Origin: Oscillospiraceae bacterium
GTDB lineage: Bacteria > Bacillota > Clostridia > Oscillospirales > Ruminococcaceae
Reading direction: 5' to 3'
Assembly (NCBI GenBank): GCA_017829005.1
Contig: JAGAJF010000088.1
Coordinates: 1-49,188 of the forward strand
Length of the DNA stretch: 49,188 bases
Part shown: positions 1-8,445 of the stretch, in pieces
Position numbering within the stretch: the first letter of the stretch is position 1
Layout: every line of letters begins with the position of its first letter
Program-made: the position numbers and the translations under genes
The notes under the pieces: generated by a model
Told to the model about the DNA's origin: nothing
Database searches by the model: none
The model's input: only the letters and a program-made list of their open reading frames with translations

Positions 1-193
1 AATGTCCCACTTCTTCAAGGTCTACAAGCAGCTTGAGGGCAAGGAAACTGCCATTGACGAGATAAAGGACAGAGAGGCGGCTATCGAGATAGTTGACCAC
101 TGCATTGACCGCTACATTGATTATTTCTGCAAGGGAAAGGCCAAGGAACCTGCTCCCGAAAAGAAAAAGGAAACTGTTTCTGTTGAAGGATAA
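1..193 (+). CDS. ppa: inorganic pyrophosphatase, C-terminal fragment
   Basis: The reading frame is open from the window edge, so only the last 63 or so residues are present and the Met at base 2 is probably internal. The segment SHFFKVYKQLEGKET followed by an amphipathic helix (IEIVDHCIDRYIDYF) resembles the C-terminus of family I soluble inorganic pyrophosphatases, where an HFF-x-YK-x-LEGK segment precedes the last helix. The enzyme hydrolyses pyrophosphate to phosphate in the cytoplasm. The charged Pro/Glu/Lys-rich tail after residue 45 is an extension beyond the conserved fold. The gene ends just before an intrinsic terminator. The family call is a recollection from a short fragment; the catalytic acidic residues lie outside the window. 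Confidence 0.7.
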   Translation, partial: MSHFFKVYKQLEGKETAIDEIKDREAAIEIVDHCIDRYIDYFCKGKAKEPAPEKKKETVSVEG

Positions 194-203
194 ATAAAAA
201 AAT

Positions 204-249
204 GCCGCTTTCGGCAGGCTTTTGATGCCTCCGAAAGCGGCTTATTTTT
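204..249. terminator. bidirectional intrinsic terminator
   Basis: An 11-bp stem (GCCGCTTTCGG at 204-214 with CCGAAAGCGGC at 231-241) is followed by a T-rich tract on the plus strand and preceded by seven A residues, which become a U tract on the minus strand. It can end the pyrophosphatase transcript and, from the other side, the folD transcript. Confidence 0.85.
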
Positions 250-270
250 GTTTTAGGAACAGTTATTTTA

Positions 271-305
271 AATTTACCTGCGAGGCGGCAGCAGGCTCAG
301 CCTTA
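271..305 (-). repeat. degenerate head fragment of the dispersed 3' element
   Basis: On the minus strand this stretch contains AGGCTGAGCCTGCTGCCGCC, which matches the hairpin head of the element copy at 328-412, but the conserved core is absent. It looks like a truncated second copy lying between the full copy and the terminator. Confidence 0.45.
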
Positions 306-327
306 TTATGATTTGTCGGAGCAGCTT

Positions 328-412
328 ATTTGTAACGTTACCGAGCCGTCTGCCTGCTGCCCAAATAAACTATAGAACGAGCGGCTGCAGGCTCAGCCTG
401 CCTCAGCCTGCC
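328..412 (-). repeat. dispersed 3'-UTR element, copy A (after folD)
   Basis: Read in the direction of folD, the element starts directly after the folD stop codon with a GC-rich head containing GCAGGCTGAGCCTGC (self-complementary). It continues through the core CGTTCTATAGTTTATTTGG and ends in GGCTCGGTAACGTTACAAAT, which contains the palindrome GTAACGTTAC. The same core and orientation recur after five other genes in this window. Compared with the other copies it carries an extra tandem GGCTGAGGCA unit at the start of the head. Confidence 0.85.
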
Positions 413-1267
413 TCAGTCTGCACCGTTTTGTTTTTTTGCGGCGGTAAGGGTATTTTTCATAAGCATTGCAATGGTCATAGGACCTACGCCGCCGGGAACG
501 GGGGTTATGTAGCCTGCCTTTTCCTTGCAGGCTTCAAAATCAACGTCTCCGCAGAGCTTGCCCTCTTCGTTGCGGTTCATACCTACGTCAATGACTACGG
601 CTCCCTCCTTGACCATATCGGGAGTTACGAATTTTGCCTTGCCCACAGCGGCAACAAGGATATCCGCTTCGGCGCATATTTCCTTCAGGTTCTTAGTCTT
701 TGAGTGGGTGATGGTAACAGTGCCGTTTTTATGGAGCAGGAGCATTGCCATGGGCTTGCCAACGATATTGCTTCTGCCGATAACAACGCAGTTCTTGCCG
801 CACACGTCCACTCCTGTGTCAGCGATAAGCTCCATTACGCCTGCGGGGGTGCAGGGGAGGAAGGAATAATCGCCTATCATTATGTGTCCCACGTTTTCGG
901 GGTGGAATGCGTCCACGTCCTTTTCGGGGCGGATAGCGTTGATAACGGCGGTCTCGTTTATCTGCTTGGGGAGGGGAAGCTGGACGAGTATGCCGTTTAC
1001 TCTGCTGTCGTTATTGAGCTTGTCAACCAGTTCAAGAAGCTCTGCTTCGGTAGTCTCCTCGGGGAGAGCGTACTCGAATGACTCAAAGCCTACCTCGGCG
1101 CAGGCCTTCTTCTTATTGTTAACATACACTCTTGAAGCGGGGTTATCGCCCACGATAACTACCGCCAGACCTATGGATATGCCCTTTGCTTTAAGCTCCT
1201 CGGCTTCGGCTCTTACCTGAGCCTTTACCTTTGCGGAAACTGCCTTGCCGTCGATAAGATTTGCCAT
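413..1267 (-). CDS. folD: FolD, methylenetetrahydrofolate dehydrogenase/cyclohydrolase
   Basis: This 284-aa protein has the normal length and layout of bifunctional FolD, which oxidises 5,10-methylene-THF with NADP+ and hydrolyses methenyl-THF to 10-formyl-THF for purine and fMet-tRNA synthesis. The catalytic YxxxK motif is present as YVNNK near residue 50, followed by GILVQLPLP near residue 95, the Rossmann segment VVIGRSNIVGKP near 160, and the C-terminal signature PVPGGVGPMTIAML near 258. The ATG is preceded by GGAGG with suitable spacing. It is the last gene of a minus-strand run (ymfF, ymfH, lgt, folD) with short gaps, 48 bp from lgt. A copy of the dispersed element begins right after its stop codon. 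Identity is secure. Confidence 0.97.
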   Translation of the reverse strand: MANLIDGKAVSAKVKAQVRAEAEELKAKGISIGLAVVIVGDNPASRVYVNNKKKACAEVGFESFEYALPEETTEAELLELVDKLNNDSRVNGILVQLPLPKQINETAVINAIRPEKDVDAFHPENVGHIMIGDYSFLPCTPAGVMELIADTGVDVCGKNCVVIGRSNIVGKPMAMLLLHKNGTVTITHSKTKNLKEICAEADILVAAVGKAKFVTPDMVKEGAVVIDVGMNRNEEGKLCGDVDFEACKEKAGYITPVPGGVGPMTIAMLMKNTLTAAKKQNGAD

Positions 1268-1315
1268 TGTTTTTTTCCTCCAATATTATAATTTTGTGAT
1301 TTTTTGTCAGTTGCC

Positions 1316-2338
1316 CTATGCGTTATCTTCCTCGTCATCGTCCGAAACGATCTTCTGCTCAGCTGTGAGCTCCTTATGCTTCTTGGCAGCCTTCCTCTCG
1401 GCCTCTTCCTTTTCCGCATTTGCAGCCGCTTCAAGAATTTTCTTTGACTCCTCGCTGTCACGGTAAAGGGAAACGCCCTTTTTCTTCACTCTCACCCTCA
1501 TTATGATAATAAGGGCAAGTGCGGCAATTGCGCTTATGAGTGCCAGCATCTGCGAGGCTCTCACGCTGCCGATATAAAGGCTGTCCGTTCTGAGTCCTTC
1601 GATAAAAAATCTGCCTAAGCCGTACCAGAATACGTACATACAGAAAACTTCACCGTCGAATTTGCGGTGCTTATGATAAAAATGGAGCAGGATAAATCCC
1701 AGAGCGCACCATATTGACTCATAGAGGAAACAGGGGTGAACAGGAGCATAGGGATTTATCTCCATTCCCTGCGCCGCAAGAGATGCCTGATGATTTGCAA
1801 GATACTGCTGAATTTTGCCCCCCGACATTCCCCAGGGGAGGGTGGTATTGCAGCCGAATGCTTCCTGATTGAAGAAGTTGCCCCATCTGCCGAGAGACTG
1901 ACCGATAAGAAAGCCCATTGCGGCAAGGTCGAGAGTTGGCAGTATTCGGAGCTTTCGCAGCTTTGCGGTGATACAGCCGAATAACAGCGCTCCGATTATT
2001 CCGCCGTAAATGGCAAGTCCGCCGTCCCGTATGGCGAATATCTCCTTGATATCGTGGAAGCTTTCGGCGTGAAGTGCCACATAGTAAAGCCTTGCGCCTA
2101 TGACCGCTCCGATAAGTCCTGCAAATACTGCATCCGTAAGACGGTCGCCGTCAATGCCGAACTCCTTTGTGCGTTTAAAGCAGTATATCATTGCCAGCAG
2201 CATTCCCAGAGCGATAAGCACGCCGTACCACTTTATTGACAGTCCGAAAAGGGAAAAGGCTTCGTTATCAATTTTTATATCAATTCCCAGTCCCGGAAAA
2301 ACGATGTTATCTCCGTAAAGTCTTCCGACTTCGTTCAT
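1316..2338 (-). CDS. lgt: Lgt, prolipoprotein diacylglyceryl transferase
   Basis: Lgt transfers a diacylglyceryl group from phosphatidylglycerol to the lipobox cysteine of prolipoproteins at the membrane. The 340-aa product has about seven hydrophobic segments, the GGLAIYGG motif near residue 106, the family signature GRWGNFFNQEAFG near residue 150 with its conserved Arg, and the second conserved Arg region GLGRFFIEGLRTD near residue 240. A charged Lys/Glu-rich cytoplasmic tail of about 50 residues after the last membrane segment is longer than in classical Lgt. The start has a distant AAAGGA, so initiation may be helped by coupling to ymfH, whose stop lies 27 bp upstream. At least five predicted lipoproteins in this window would be its substrates. 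Confidence 0.96.
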   Translation of the reverse strand: MNEVGRLYGDNIVFPGLGIDIKIDNEAFSLFGLSIKWYGVLIALGMLLAMIYCFKRTKEFGIDGDRLTDAVFAGLIGAVIGARLYYVALHAESFHDIKEIFAIRDGGLAIYGGIIGALLFGCITAKLRKLRILPTLDLAAMGFLIGQSLGRWGNFFNQEAFGCNTTLPWGMSGGKIQQYLANHQASLAAQGMEINPYAPVHPCFLYESIWCALGFILLHFYHKHRKFDGEVFCMYVFWYGLGRFFIEGLRTDSLYIGSVRASQMLALISAIAALALIIIMRVRVKKKGVSLYRDSEESKKILEAAANAEKEEAERKAAKKHKELTAEQKIVSDDDEEDNA

Positions 2339-2365
2339 TTGTGATGTTCAGTCCTTTCGGATAAG

Positions 2366-3652
2366 TTACTTTGTTATGGGACGGATAACGGAAAGGGTGC
2401 TGTTATCCGTATCAAAACGTGTTTTCAGGCAGGCGTTAACGTCCTCGAGGGAAGCATTCGCCACCTCTTCGATAACGGAAAATGCGTCTCCCGTGCCTCT
2501 TAGTCCTGCGTTAATAAGTCCCGTTGCAATTGACTCGGGACTGCCCAGACCCTTTATGAGAGAGCCGTAGTAATGCTTCTTTGCTATCTCAAAGCTTTCG
2601 GGGTCAAAGCCCTCGTTTATGCGTCTCTTTATCTCGTCACCAAGCATTTTGCGAACCTTTTCCGGGTCACGGGATTCGCCGCCGAAAATGGGAACGAAAA
2701 ATCCGTCTCCCGAGAAGGTCTCAAAATAAAATGCGGAATTTATAAGTCCGCCGTCATAGAGGGTCTTGTAAAGCTCCGATGTTTCGCCCATAAGAAGCTC
2801 CTCCGCCATATTGCAGAGAACTGTTTCCCTGACGATATCATCATTGCTCACAGGCTTTGATTTGAAGCCAAGATTGAACATGGGAACGGCTACCTCGAAG
2901 CTCTGCTCCCTGTAGCTGTCCTTAACGGTATCGGGCTCCTCGGGAACTATGGAAACAAGCTCCTTATTCTGGCAGGGCTTTAAAAGCCGGTCGCAGACGG
3001 ACAGTATTTCGTCCTCGTCCACATCTCCCGCAATGGCAAGCACCATATTGTGGAGATTGTAGAAGGTATTATAGCAGCGGTAAAGCAGGTCGGCGTTTAT
3101 CTGTGCAATAGATTCTTCGGTGCCTGCAATATCTATCCTTACGGGGTTTTCGTGGTATATGCCCTCAAGGAGATTGAAAAACACCTTCCAGTCGGGGCTG
3201 TCGTCGTACATTCTTATCTCCTGCCCGATTATTCCCTGCTCCTTGCGGACGGTTTCCTCGGTGAAATAGGGCTTCTGCACGAAATCCAGAAGTATTCTCA
3301 GAGATGGAATGAAATTGTCGGTGCAGGTGAAAAGATAGCAGGTCCTGTCGAATGAGGTGTAGGCATTTCCCGAGGCACCTGTCTGTGCGTAGAGGTCGAA
3401 AACGTCACAGTCCTCGTTCTCGAAAAGCTTATGCTCAAGATAATGGGCAATGCCATTGGGAACAGTGACGAAATCCGGGTCATCGGAGGTCTTGAAGGTG
3501 GTGTTCACCGAGCCGTAGCGGGTGCCGAAAAGGGCGTGCTTAACGCTGTGTCCCTCGGTTTTCCAGATAAGTATCTCAAGTCCGCTGTCGTGAAGCACTC
3601 TTGTGTATTTTTCCCCTGTGCGTACGTTGGAAATTATTTCCTTTTTCATCAC
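2366..3652 (-). CDS. ymfH: YmfH-like M16 zinc peptidase
   Basis: This 428-aa protein belongs to the M16 family (insulinase / processing peptidase). The inverted zinc motif HxxEH is intact as HYLEH near residue 70, with the distal Glu expected about 75 residues later. In Bacillus the YmfF/YmfH pair is linked to maturation of the 5-aminopentanol modification on elongation factor P; that role is known from the family and only inferred here. The frame opens with GTG at 3652, immediately followed by ATG at 3649. AAAGGAGG lies 8 nt before the ATG, so 3649 may be the real start. The upstream ymfF stop codon abuts the GTG, which indicates translational coupling. Confidence 0.88.
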   Translation of the reverse strand: MMKKEIISNVRTGEKYTRVLHDSGLEILIWKTEGHSVKHALFGTRYGSVNTTFKTSDDPDFVTVPNGIAHYLEHKLFENEDCDVFDLYAQTGASGNAYTSFDRTCYLFTCTDNFIPSLRILLDFVQKPYFTEETVRKEQGIIGQEIRMYDDSPDWKVFFNLLEGIYHENPVRIDIAGTEESIAQINADLLYRCYNTFYNLHNMVLAIAGDVDEDEILSVCDRLLKPCQNKELVSIVPEEPDTVKDSYREQSFEVAVPMFNLGFKSKPVSNDDIVRETVLCNMAEELLMGETSELYKTLYDGGLINSAFYFETFSGDGFFVPIFGGESRDPEKVRKMLGDEIKRRINEGFDPESFEIAKKHYYGSLIKGLGSPESIATGLINAGLRGTGDAFSVIEEVANASLEDVNACLKTRFDTDNSTLSVIRPITK

Positions 3653-4927
3653 TCAGTCCTCCTTTCCCGTTAAAACATAGACCGTATCAAGCTTCAGAGA
3701 TCTGCCGTAATCGCAAATCTGCTCTCTTGTAACGGCATTTATCCGCTCAGCCGCTTCCTCGGGAGTGAAGATATCTTCGTCAAGATAGCCGTCGGATACC
3801 CAGTCTGCGGCAGCCTTGGGCGAGTCGAAAACGGATTTTAATGCGCAGGTAAGGAGAAGCTTGGTCTTATCGAGAAGCTCGTCGGTAAATTCGCCATTTG
3901 CCGCCATTTCCACCTGCTTCATTATCTCGTTTTTGGCAGGCTCGATATTTGCGCTTTCAACGCCGCTGTCGATATAAATTACGCCCTTTTTGCGGCTGAC
4001 GCTTGCGGAGCAGTAATAGCAAAGGCTCAGCTTTTCTCTAACGCTCTTGAAGAGCATTGAGAAGGGTGTGCCGCCAAGGAGCGCATTAAAGAGCTTTGAT
4101 ACGGCATAGTCCGTCTGAGTGGTCTTATACGCCATGACCATTTTGCTCTGTGCCACTTCCAGCCTGTCGGTCTTGCTCACAGGCTCGGGCTTTGCGGGAG
4201 AGGTGCTGTTTACAGGCTCGTATATCTCTCCCCTGTCCATAGCAGAAAAGCGGTCGGTTATATGCTTTTCGCACTGGGGGGAAATCTCACAGCCCACGCA
4301 GACTATCTCTATCCTTGCAGTTCTGAGAATGTTCTTATATGCCTTATAGACCTCAGCGGCGGTAAGAGCCATTGCCTCGGAGCGCTCGCCCTTGAGAGCA
4401 ATTCCCGCAGGCTCGCCTTCATAGATTATCCTGCCTGCATTTTTTAGTGCATAGCCTCTTTTATCGTTGATATCTGCGTCTATATCGTCAATAAGCTCCT
4501 GCTTTTTCAGCTGAAACTGCTTTTCGGGGAAGCATTCCTCACCGTTTACAAGCTCGGTCACAGGTTCAAAAAGGCACTCTGTAAGAAGTTCTGCGGTCTG
4601 ACGGGTAATATCCTCCCCATTCAAGGCATATTTATCCGCAATGCAGGAAGCTGCAGCGGTTATCTGCACGCTGTCCGTATGGCGGCTTATGCCCGTATGG
4701 ACGCTTGCTCCGTATAACATTCCCAGCCGCCTGTTAAATTCGGTGACTGTGGGGTACTTTTTGCAGGTGTCCTCTATCATAAAGGCTACAGCGGCGTTTG
4801 CGGCGGCAGTCTCCTTTGTGTGTCTGCACACAAGATTTATGACAATGCCGTTTGTCTTGAATTTTGGGTCTGTAAGGACGGTCAGACCTATCCCTTTTCC
4901 GATCTCAGTTCTTTTCCGATTGGTCAC
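3653..4927 (-). CDS. ymfF: YmfF-like M16 family protein, inactive subunit
   Basis: A 424-aa M16-fold protein paired with the active peptidase gene directly downstream. At the place of the zinc motif it has FMIEDT (near residue 50), which lacks both histidines, so it cannot bind catalytic zinc. The C-terminal half keeps the M16 region with LFNALLGGTPFSMLFKSVRE. M16 enzymes often work as heterodimers of one active and one inactive subunit, and this arrangement fits that. The start is GTG, with GGAG 9 nt upstream. A copy of the dispersed element separates it from the small membrane protein gene upstream. The cellular role (EF-P modification) is taken from the Bacillus homologues. Confidence 0.85.
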   Translation of the reverse strand: MTNRKRTEIGKGIGLTVLTDPKFKTNGIVINLVCRHTKETAAANAAVAFMIEDTCKKYPTVTEFNRRLGMLYGASVHTGISRHTDSVQITAAASCIADKYALNGEDITRQTAELLTECLFEPVTELVNGEECFPEKQFQLKKQELIDDIDADINDKRGYALKNAGRIIYEGEPAGIALKGERSEAMALTAAEVYKAYKNILRTARIEIVCVGCEISPQCEKHITDRFSAMDRGEIYEPVNSTSPAKPEPVSKTDRLEVAQSKMVMAYKTTQTDYAVSKLFNALLGGTPFSMLFKSVREKLSLCYYCSASVSRKKGVIYIDSGVESANIEPAKNEIMKQVEMAANGEFTDELLDKTKLLLTCALKSVFDSPKAAADWVSDGYLDEDIFTPEEAAERINAVTREQICDYGRSLKLDTVYVLTGKED

Positions 4928-4958
4928 TTTATCATCTCCGATATAATTATGGTAATAT

Positions 4959-5056
4959 ATTTGTAACGTTACCGAGCCGCCTGCCTGCCGTTACCGAGCC
5001 GACAGTCTGCCGCCCGAAAAAACTATAGAACGTCTCGCTGCGGGTCGTCACCCGCC
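4959..5056 (-). repeat. dispersed 3'-UTR element, copy B
   Basis: In minus-strand sense it starts with the perfect hairpin GCGGGTGACGACCCGC and continues GCGAGACGTTCTATAGTTT, a GGGCGGCAG segment, and the tail GGCTCGGTAACGTTACAAAT. The GGCTCGGTAACG segment occurs twice in this copy, so it carries an internal partial duplication. It lies 3' of the membrane protein gene at 5110-5532 and ahead of ymfF. It is the only copy with no terminator directly behind it. Confidence 0.85.
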
Positions 5057-5109
5057 TGCATTAAGTATAACACATCTTTCGGGAAATTTCTACTTATTTC
5101 ACAAGTTTT

Positions 5110-5532
5110 TCATCTTAAAAAAAGAAGTATTATCCCCACAACAGCCGCAGCCGCCCCGAATATCCTTACGGGGAGCCTGAGCATTTTTTCGGTGCTTATG
5201 AATTTTTCAAAGCGGTTGTCACCTTTTATCAGTGAGCGGTCGGCAGGCATCTGCTCAATAAGGTACACGCATATCCTGTCTCCCCGCTTGTATTCGCCCC
5301 AAAAACGCTCGGTACAGCGGTGGACGAGAGTGCGCTTCTGCTCTTCTATCCGTATCTGTATCACGGCAGAGAGCTTTCCTTTTTCCTTCGGGGTATCAAG
5401 CACCACCGCCTCGTATTCCTTCGCAAGAGAAATGAAGCTTTGAAGCTCTTCCGTATTTCCGAGGGCTTTTTTATGAGCAAGCACCGATATTATTATTAAA
5501 AGAATACCGAAAATTATGAGAAAATAGGGCAT
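5110..5532 (-). CDS. small membrane protein, DUF3592-like architecture
   Basis: I do not recognise a named family with certainty. The 140-aa product has a hydrophobic N-terminal segment (residues 3-19), a polar middle domain of about 90 residues with a Tyr/Arg-rich beta pattern (HRCTERFWGEYKRGDRICVY), and a second hydrophobic segment at 122-139. Two membrane segments flanking a small soluble domain recall DUF3592-type proteins. It begins 9 bp after the hflX stop codon, so it is very likely cotranscribed with hflX and the HTH gene. Its ribosome binding site is weak and overlaps the end of hflX, which suggests translational coupling. Confidence 0.75.
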   Translation of the reverse strand: MPYFLIIFGILLIIISVLAHKKALGNTEELQSFISLAKEYEAVVLDTPKEKGKLSAVIQIRIEEQKRTLVHRCTERFWGEYKRGDRICVYLIEQMPADRSLIKGDNRFEKFISTEKMLRLPVRIFGAAAAVVGIILLFLR

Positions 5533-5541
5533 AATTTTTCA

Positions 5542-6807
5542 TCATTCCTGTTCATAGCGGTATTCTTCCACCATATACAGCACTTTTTTGTCCACAAGTG
5601 CATCAATGAGTGTGCCGCTTTCGGTGTATTCCTCGGAGAAAATCTTTCCGTCCGCCCTGATGGTGTTAAGCAGGCTGCCCTTGTCATAGGGAATGATAAA
5701 GCTGCCCCTTACCGCCTGCTCGGGGAGGTTTGCGGCTATGCACTCAAGAAGCCTGTCAAAGCCGAATTTCTCCTTTGCGGATATTTTGACGGTAGTGCTG
5801 TCCTCGGGGATATTTTCATACCCGGGCAGCTTGTCGCATTTATTCAGCACATCTATCTTGGGAATGCCGTCACAGCCCAGCTCTGAAAGCAGCTCATTTG
5901 TGACCTTTGCCTGTCCGTAGGCGTCCTCGGAGCTTATGTCAATGATATTCAGAATAATATCCGCATTCGCCGCTTCCTCGAGAGTGCTTTTGAATGCTTC
6001 AACAAGGTGATGGGGCAGACGTCTTATGAGTCCCACCGTATCGGTGAGGAGGACGCTTCGTCCATCGGGCAGCTCGATCGAGCGTGAGGTTATGTCAAGG
6101 GTGGCAAAAAGCTTGTTTTCCGCAAGCACTCCCGCATCGGTGAGGGCATTGAGCAGTGTGGATTTGCCCACATTGGTATAGCCCACCACAGCGGCAGTGA
6201 GAACGCTGTCCTTTTTGCGGCGTTTTCTGATAAGGTCACGGCGGCGGCGAATTTCCTCCAGATCATCCTCCAGCAGCTCTATCCTCCGCCTGATATGCCG
6301 CCTGTCTGTTTCAAGCTTTGACTCTCCGGGACCTCTTGTGCCTATTCCGCCGCCCAGACGGGACATTGATATTCCCTTTCCTGCAAGGTGAGCAAGGCGA
6401 TATTTCTGCTGGGCAAGCTCCACCTGTATGCGTCCCTCGGCAGAAAGCGCTCTCTGTGCAAATATATCAAGGATAAGGGTGGTTCGGTCGATGGTGCGGA
6501 CATCGGTTATATTTTCGATATTCCTTGTCTGATTGGCGGTAAGCTCGCAGTCGAATATGAGAAGCTCCGCGCCCAGTGCTTCTATCTCCGCGGCAAGCTC
6601 CGAAAGCCGTCCCGAGCCGATATAGGTGGCTGTATCGGGTGTGGGGCGCTTCTGTATCACCTGTCCCACAACCTCCGCTCCTGCGGTATGGGCAAGCTCC
6701 TCAAGCTCCTTTAAGGAAAGCTCCGCATCGAACTCTCCCGTATCAACGGTTATTATTACGGCTTTGACGGGCATTTCCTCCGCCCCTGTTTCATAAAGCT
6801 CGGGCAT
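5542..6807 (-). CDS. hflX: HflX, ribosome-associated GTPase
   Basis: HflX is a GTPase of the OBG-HflX class that binds the 50S subunit and splits stalled or hibernating ribosomes. The 421-aa protein has the N-terminal HflX domain with the glycine-rich segment GGGIGTRGPGESKLETDRR near residue 155 and an Arg/Lys/Glu coiled region (RRHIRRRIELLEDDLEEIR). The GTPase domain follows, with G1 GYTNVGKST near residue 208, the G3 region DTVGLIRRLPHHLVEAF, G4 NKCDK and G5 SAKE. An AAGGAGAT box precedes the ATG. The gene sits 15 bp after the HTH regulator and 9 bp before the small membrane protein gene. Length and motifs are typical. Confidence 0.96.
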   Translation of the reverse strand: MPELYETGAEEMPVKAVIITVDTGEFDAELSLKELEELAHTAGAEVVGQVIQKRPTPDTATYIGSGRLSELAAEIEALGAELLIFDCELTANQTRNIENITDVRTIDRTTLILDIFAQRALSAEGRIQVELAQQKYRLAHLAGKGISMSRLGGGIGTRGPGESKLETDRRHIRRRIELLEDDLEEIRRRRDLIRKRRKKDSVLTAAVVGYTNVGKSTLLNALTDAGVLAENKLFATLDITSRSIELPDGRSVLLTDTVGLIRRLPHHLVEAFKSTLEEAANADIILNIIDISSEDAYGQAKVTNELLSELGCDGIPKIDVLNKCDKLPGYENIPEDSTTVKISAKEKFGFDRLLECIAANLPEQAVRGSFIIPYDKGSLLNTIRADGKIFSEEYTESGTLIDALVDKKVLYMVEEYRYEQE

Positions 6808-6822
6808 ATGTTATCTCCTTTT

Positions 6823-8340
6823 TTAAGCTTCAAGCTCCTTTTGCGGAGCATTCTCTTCCTCATAAATTTCAGCGTCTGATCTTTTTATCATATCAATGCA
6901 GCTGTCTACCACTGCTGTAAATATGCCCACATTTTCCGTAAGTCCCGAATCTCCCAGGCTGTCTATAAGGTCCTCAAAGGCTCCGCAAAGCCCCGGTTCT
7001 GTGAGCAGACAGCAGAATTTTATCTCCTCCGTAAGGCAGGAAATGATGACAGTTCGGTTTGTAAGGCATATTACCTGCATAAATGACGGCACCGCAAAGT
7101 CCTCGGACAGCATTATATAGCTTCCCGAGTCGGCTTTCATCGACTCAAGGAAATATATCCTTTCCTCGGGACTCATAGGTGTGAGCAGATATCCGGGCAT
7201 ATTAGTCATTTTACCCGTTTTGGCAAAGGAAATTAGTCCTTTCTTGGTAAAATAATTTTTATATCGGCTTGTGTCTGTATTCGGAGTGTTGAAAAATTTC
7301 TCTTTTACAGTCCGCAGGATATCCTCGCGGTGGGGAACGTCTCCCAGCCGTCTTTCCAAAATATCCTCGGTCACGTATGCGGTAAGGCAGGGCTGATATT
7401 CTATGCTGCTGTAAAAATAGGGGGAGCAGTTTGCGAAAACGCCGAACATCTCCGACTGTCCCACTCTTGTTATCATAAGGGAGGAGCGGCTTTTTATCCT
7501 TTCGGAATGTCTCACAAGCTCCTCTCTCATTTCCTTGTCTCCGATAAGCAGGGCGGAGGAAAAATCCGAGGACACCATCACGGAAAAGTCGCTTGATATC
7601 ATAAAATAGGGGTAAGCTGTAAGCAGACTGTCTCCTGCCTCGCGGTTTACATAGTGGTAATAGGGGGAATAGTCTATAGCGGCGCATATGGCTATTTTAA
7701 GGGCACCCTGCAGAGTCTCCATATTGATGTTCTTTTCGCCCTTTGAGCAGGTGTACATTCTGAAATAATGCTCAAGGCGCAGTCCCGAGCCTGAGGCGGA
7801 AAATATCTGCAGGAGCATTTCAAAAAACACGGTATATTCAAAGGGTATGGCGGTGATGAGCTTGGGGGAAGGAAGAGAGGATTCCTTGAGCAGGGCAGCT
7901 CTCATCAGGTTGTTTACATTTACAAGACCCGAAACGCTTTTGATAGTGCAGTCTTTAAGGCTGTCCACACCTGCAGGTACGCAGGTTATGCTGTTGGATA
8001 TGCGGTGCTGGGGCAGGCTCTCGATAATATGCTTTATGCGGCTTCGGTTATAATACGCCGCTTCTCCCGCTTTTTCCCTTGCGTAGCGTTTGGTAAGCTC
8101 GTCACGCTGCTCGGGGGTCATGGGAAGGGCGGCGCAGAGCCTGTCGATAAAGTTCTTGGCAGGCACCAGCTTTCCTGTGATGGTATGCTGAATAGCTGTT
8201 CTGCCCAGACCTGTTACAGCGGACAGCTTCTGTATGGTCATTCCGCTTTTTTCAATGTACCCCGTCAGTTCCTCGGCGAATGTGTCTTTCGGAGCGGCAA
8301 TGCGGTTTGATGTTTTTTCCGAAATGCATTTTCCTGCCAA
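6823..8340 (-). CDS. large HTH protein of unknown function
   Basis: The first 90 residues carry an XRE/Cro-like helix-turn-helix: IQKLSAVTGLGRTAIQHTIT, followed by KNFIDRLCAALPMTPEQ. Some 390 further residues with mixed alpha/beta character and no motif I recognise follow, so this is probably a DNA-binding regulator with a large sensing or dimerisation domain. No ATG lies near the N-terminus. Translation most likely starts at TTG (8338-8340), supported by GAGGGG 8 nt upstream. The next Met is at residue 34, inside the HTH. The gene is first in a tight run with hflX and the membrane protein gene. The target and signal cannot be read from the sequence. Confidence 0.8.
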   Translation of the reverse strand: MAGKCISEKTSNRIAAPKDTFAEELTGYIEKSGMTIQKLSAVTGLGRTAIQHTITGKLVPAKNFIDRLCAALPMTPEQRDELTKRYAREKAGEAAYYNRSRIKHIIESLPQHRISNSITCVPAGVDSLKDCTIKSVSGLVNVNNLMRAALLKESSLPSPKLITAIPFEYTVFFEMLLQIFSASGSGLRLEHYFRMYTCSKGEKNINMETLQGALKIAICAAIDYSPYYHYVNREAGDSLLTAYPYFMISSDFSVMVSSDFSSALLIGDKEMREELVRHSERIKSRSSLMITRVGQSEMFGVFANCSPYFYSSIEYQPCLTAYVTEDILERRLGDVPHREDILRTVKEKFFNTPNTDTSRYKNYFTKKGLISFAKTGKMTNMPGYLLTPMSPEERIYFLESMKADSGSYIMLSEDFAVPSFMQVICLTNRTVIISCLTEEIKFCCLLTEPGLCGAFEDLIDSLGDSGLTENVGIFTAVVDSCIDMIKRSDAEIYEEENAPQKELEA

Positions 8341-8389
8341 ATGTAAAACCCCTCTGTCTGATTATTTTTACTTCATTATACAGCAAAAG

Positions 8390-8420
8390 GGCAGACGATG
8401 GAGCTTATCTATCGTCTGCC
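8390..8420 (-). terminator. intrinsic terminator after the M23 gene
   Basis: A perfect 10-bp stem (GGCAGACGAT with ATCGTCTGCC) with an 11-nt loop lies 25 bp after the stop codon of the M23 hydrolase. On the minus strand it is followed by a short TTTT. A TATAAT-like hexamer for the HTH gene lies just beyond it, so terminator and downstream promoter nearly overlap. Confidence 0.7.
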
Positions 8421-8445
8421 GCAAATTTATAGACCTGAACTTATT

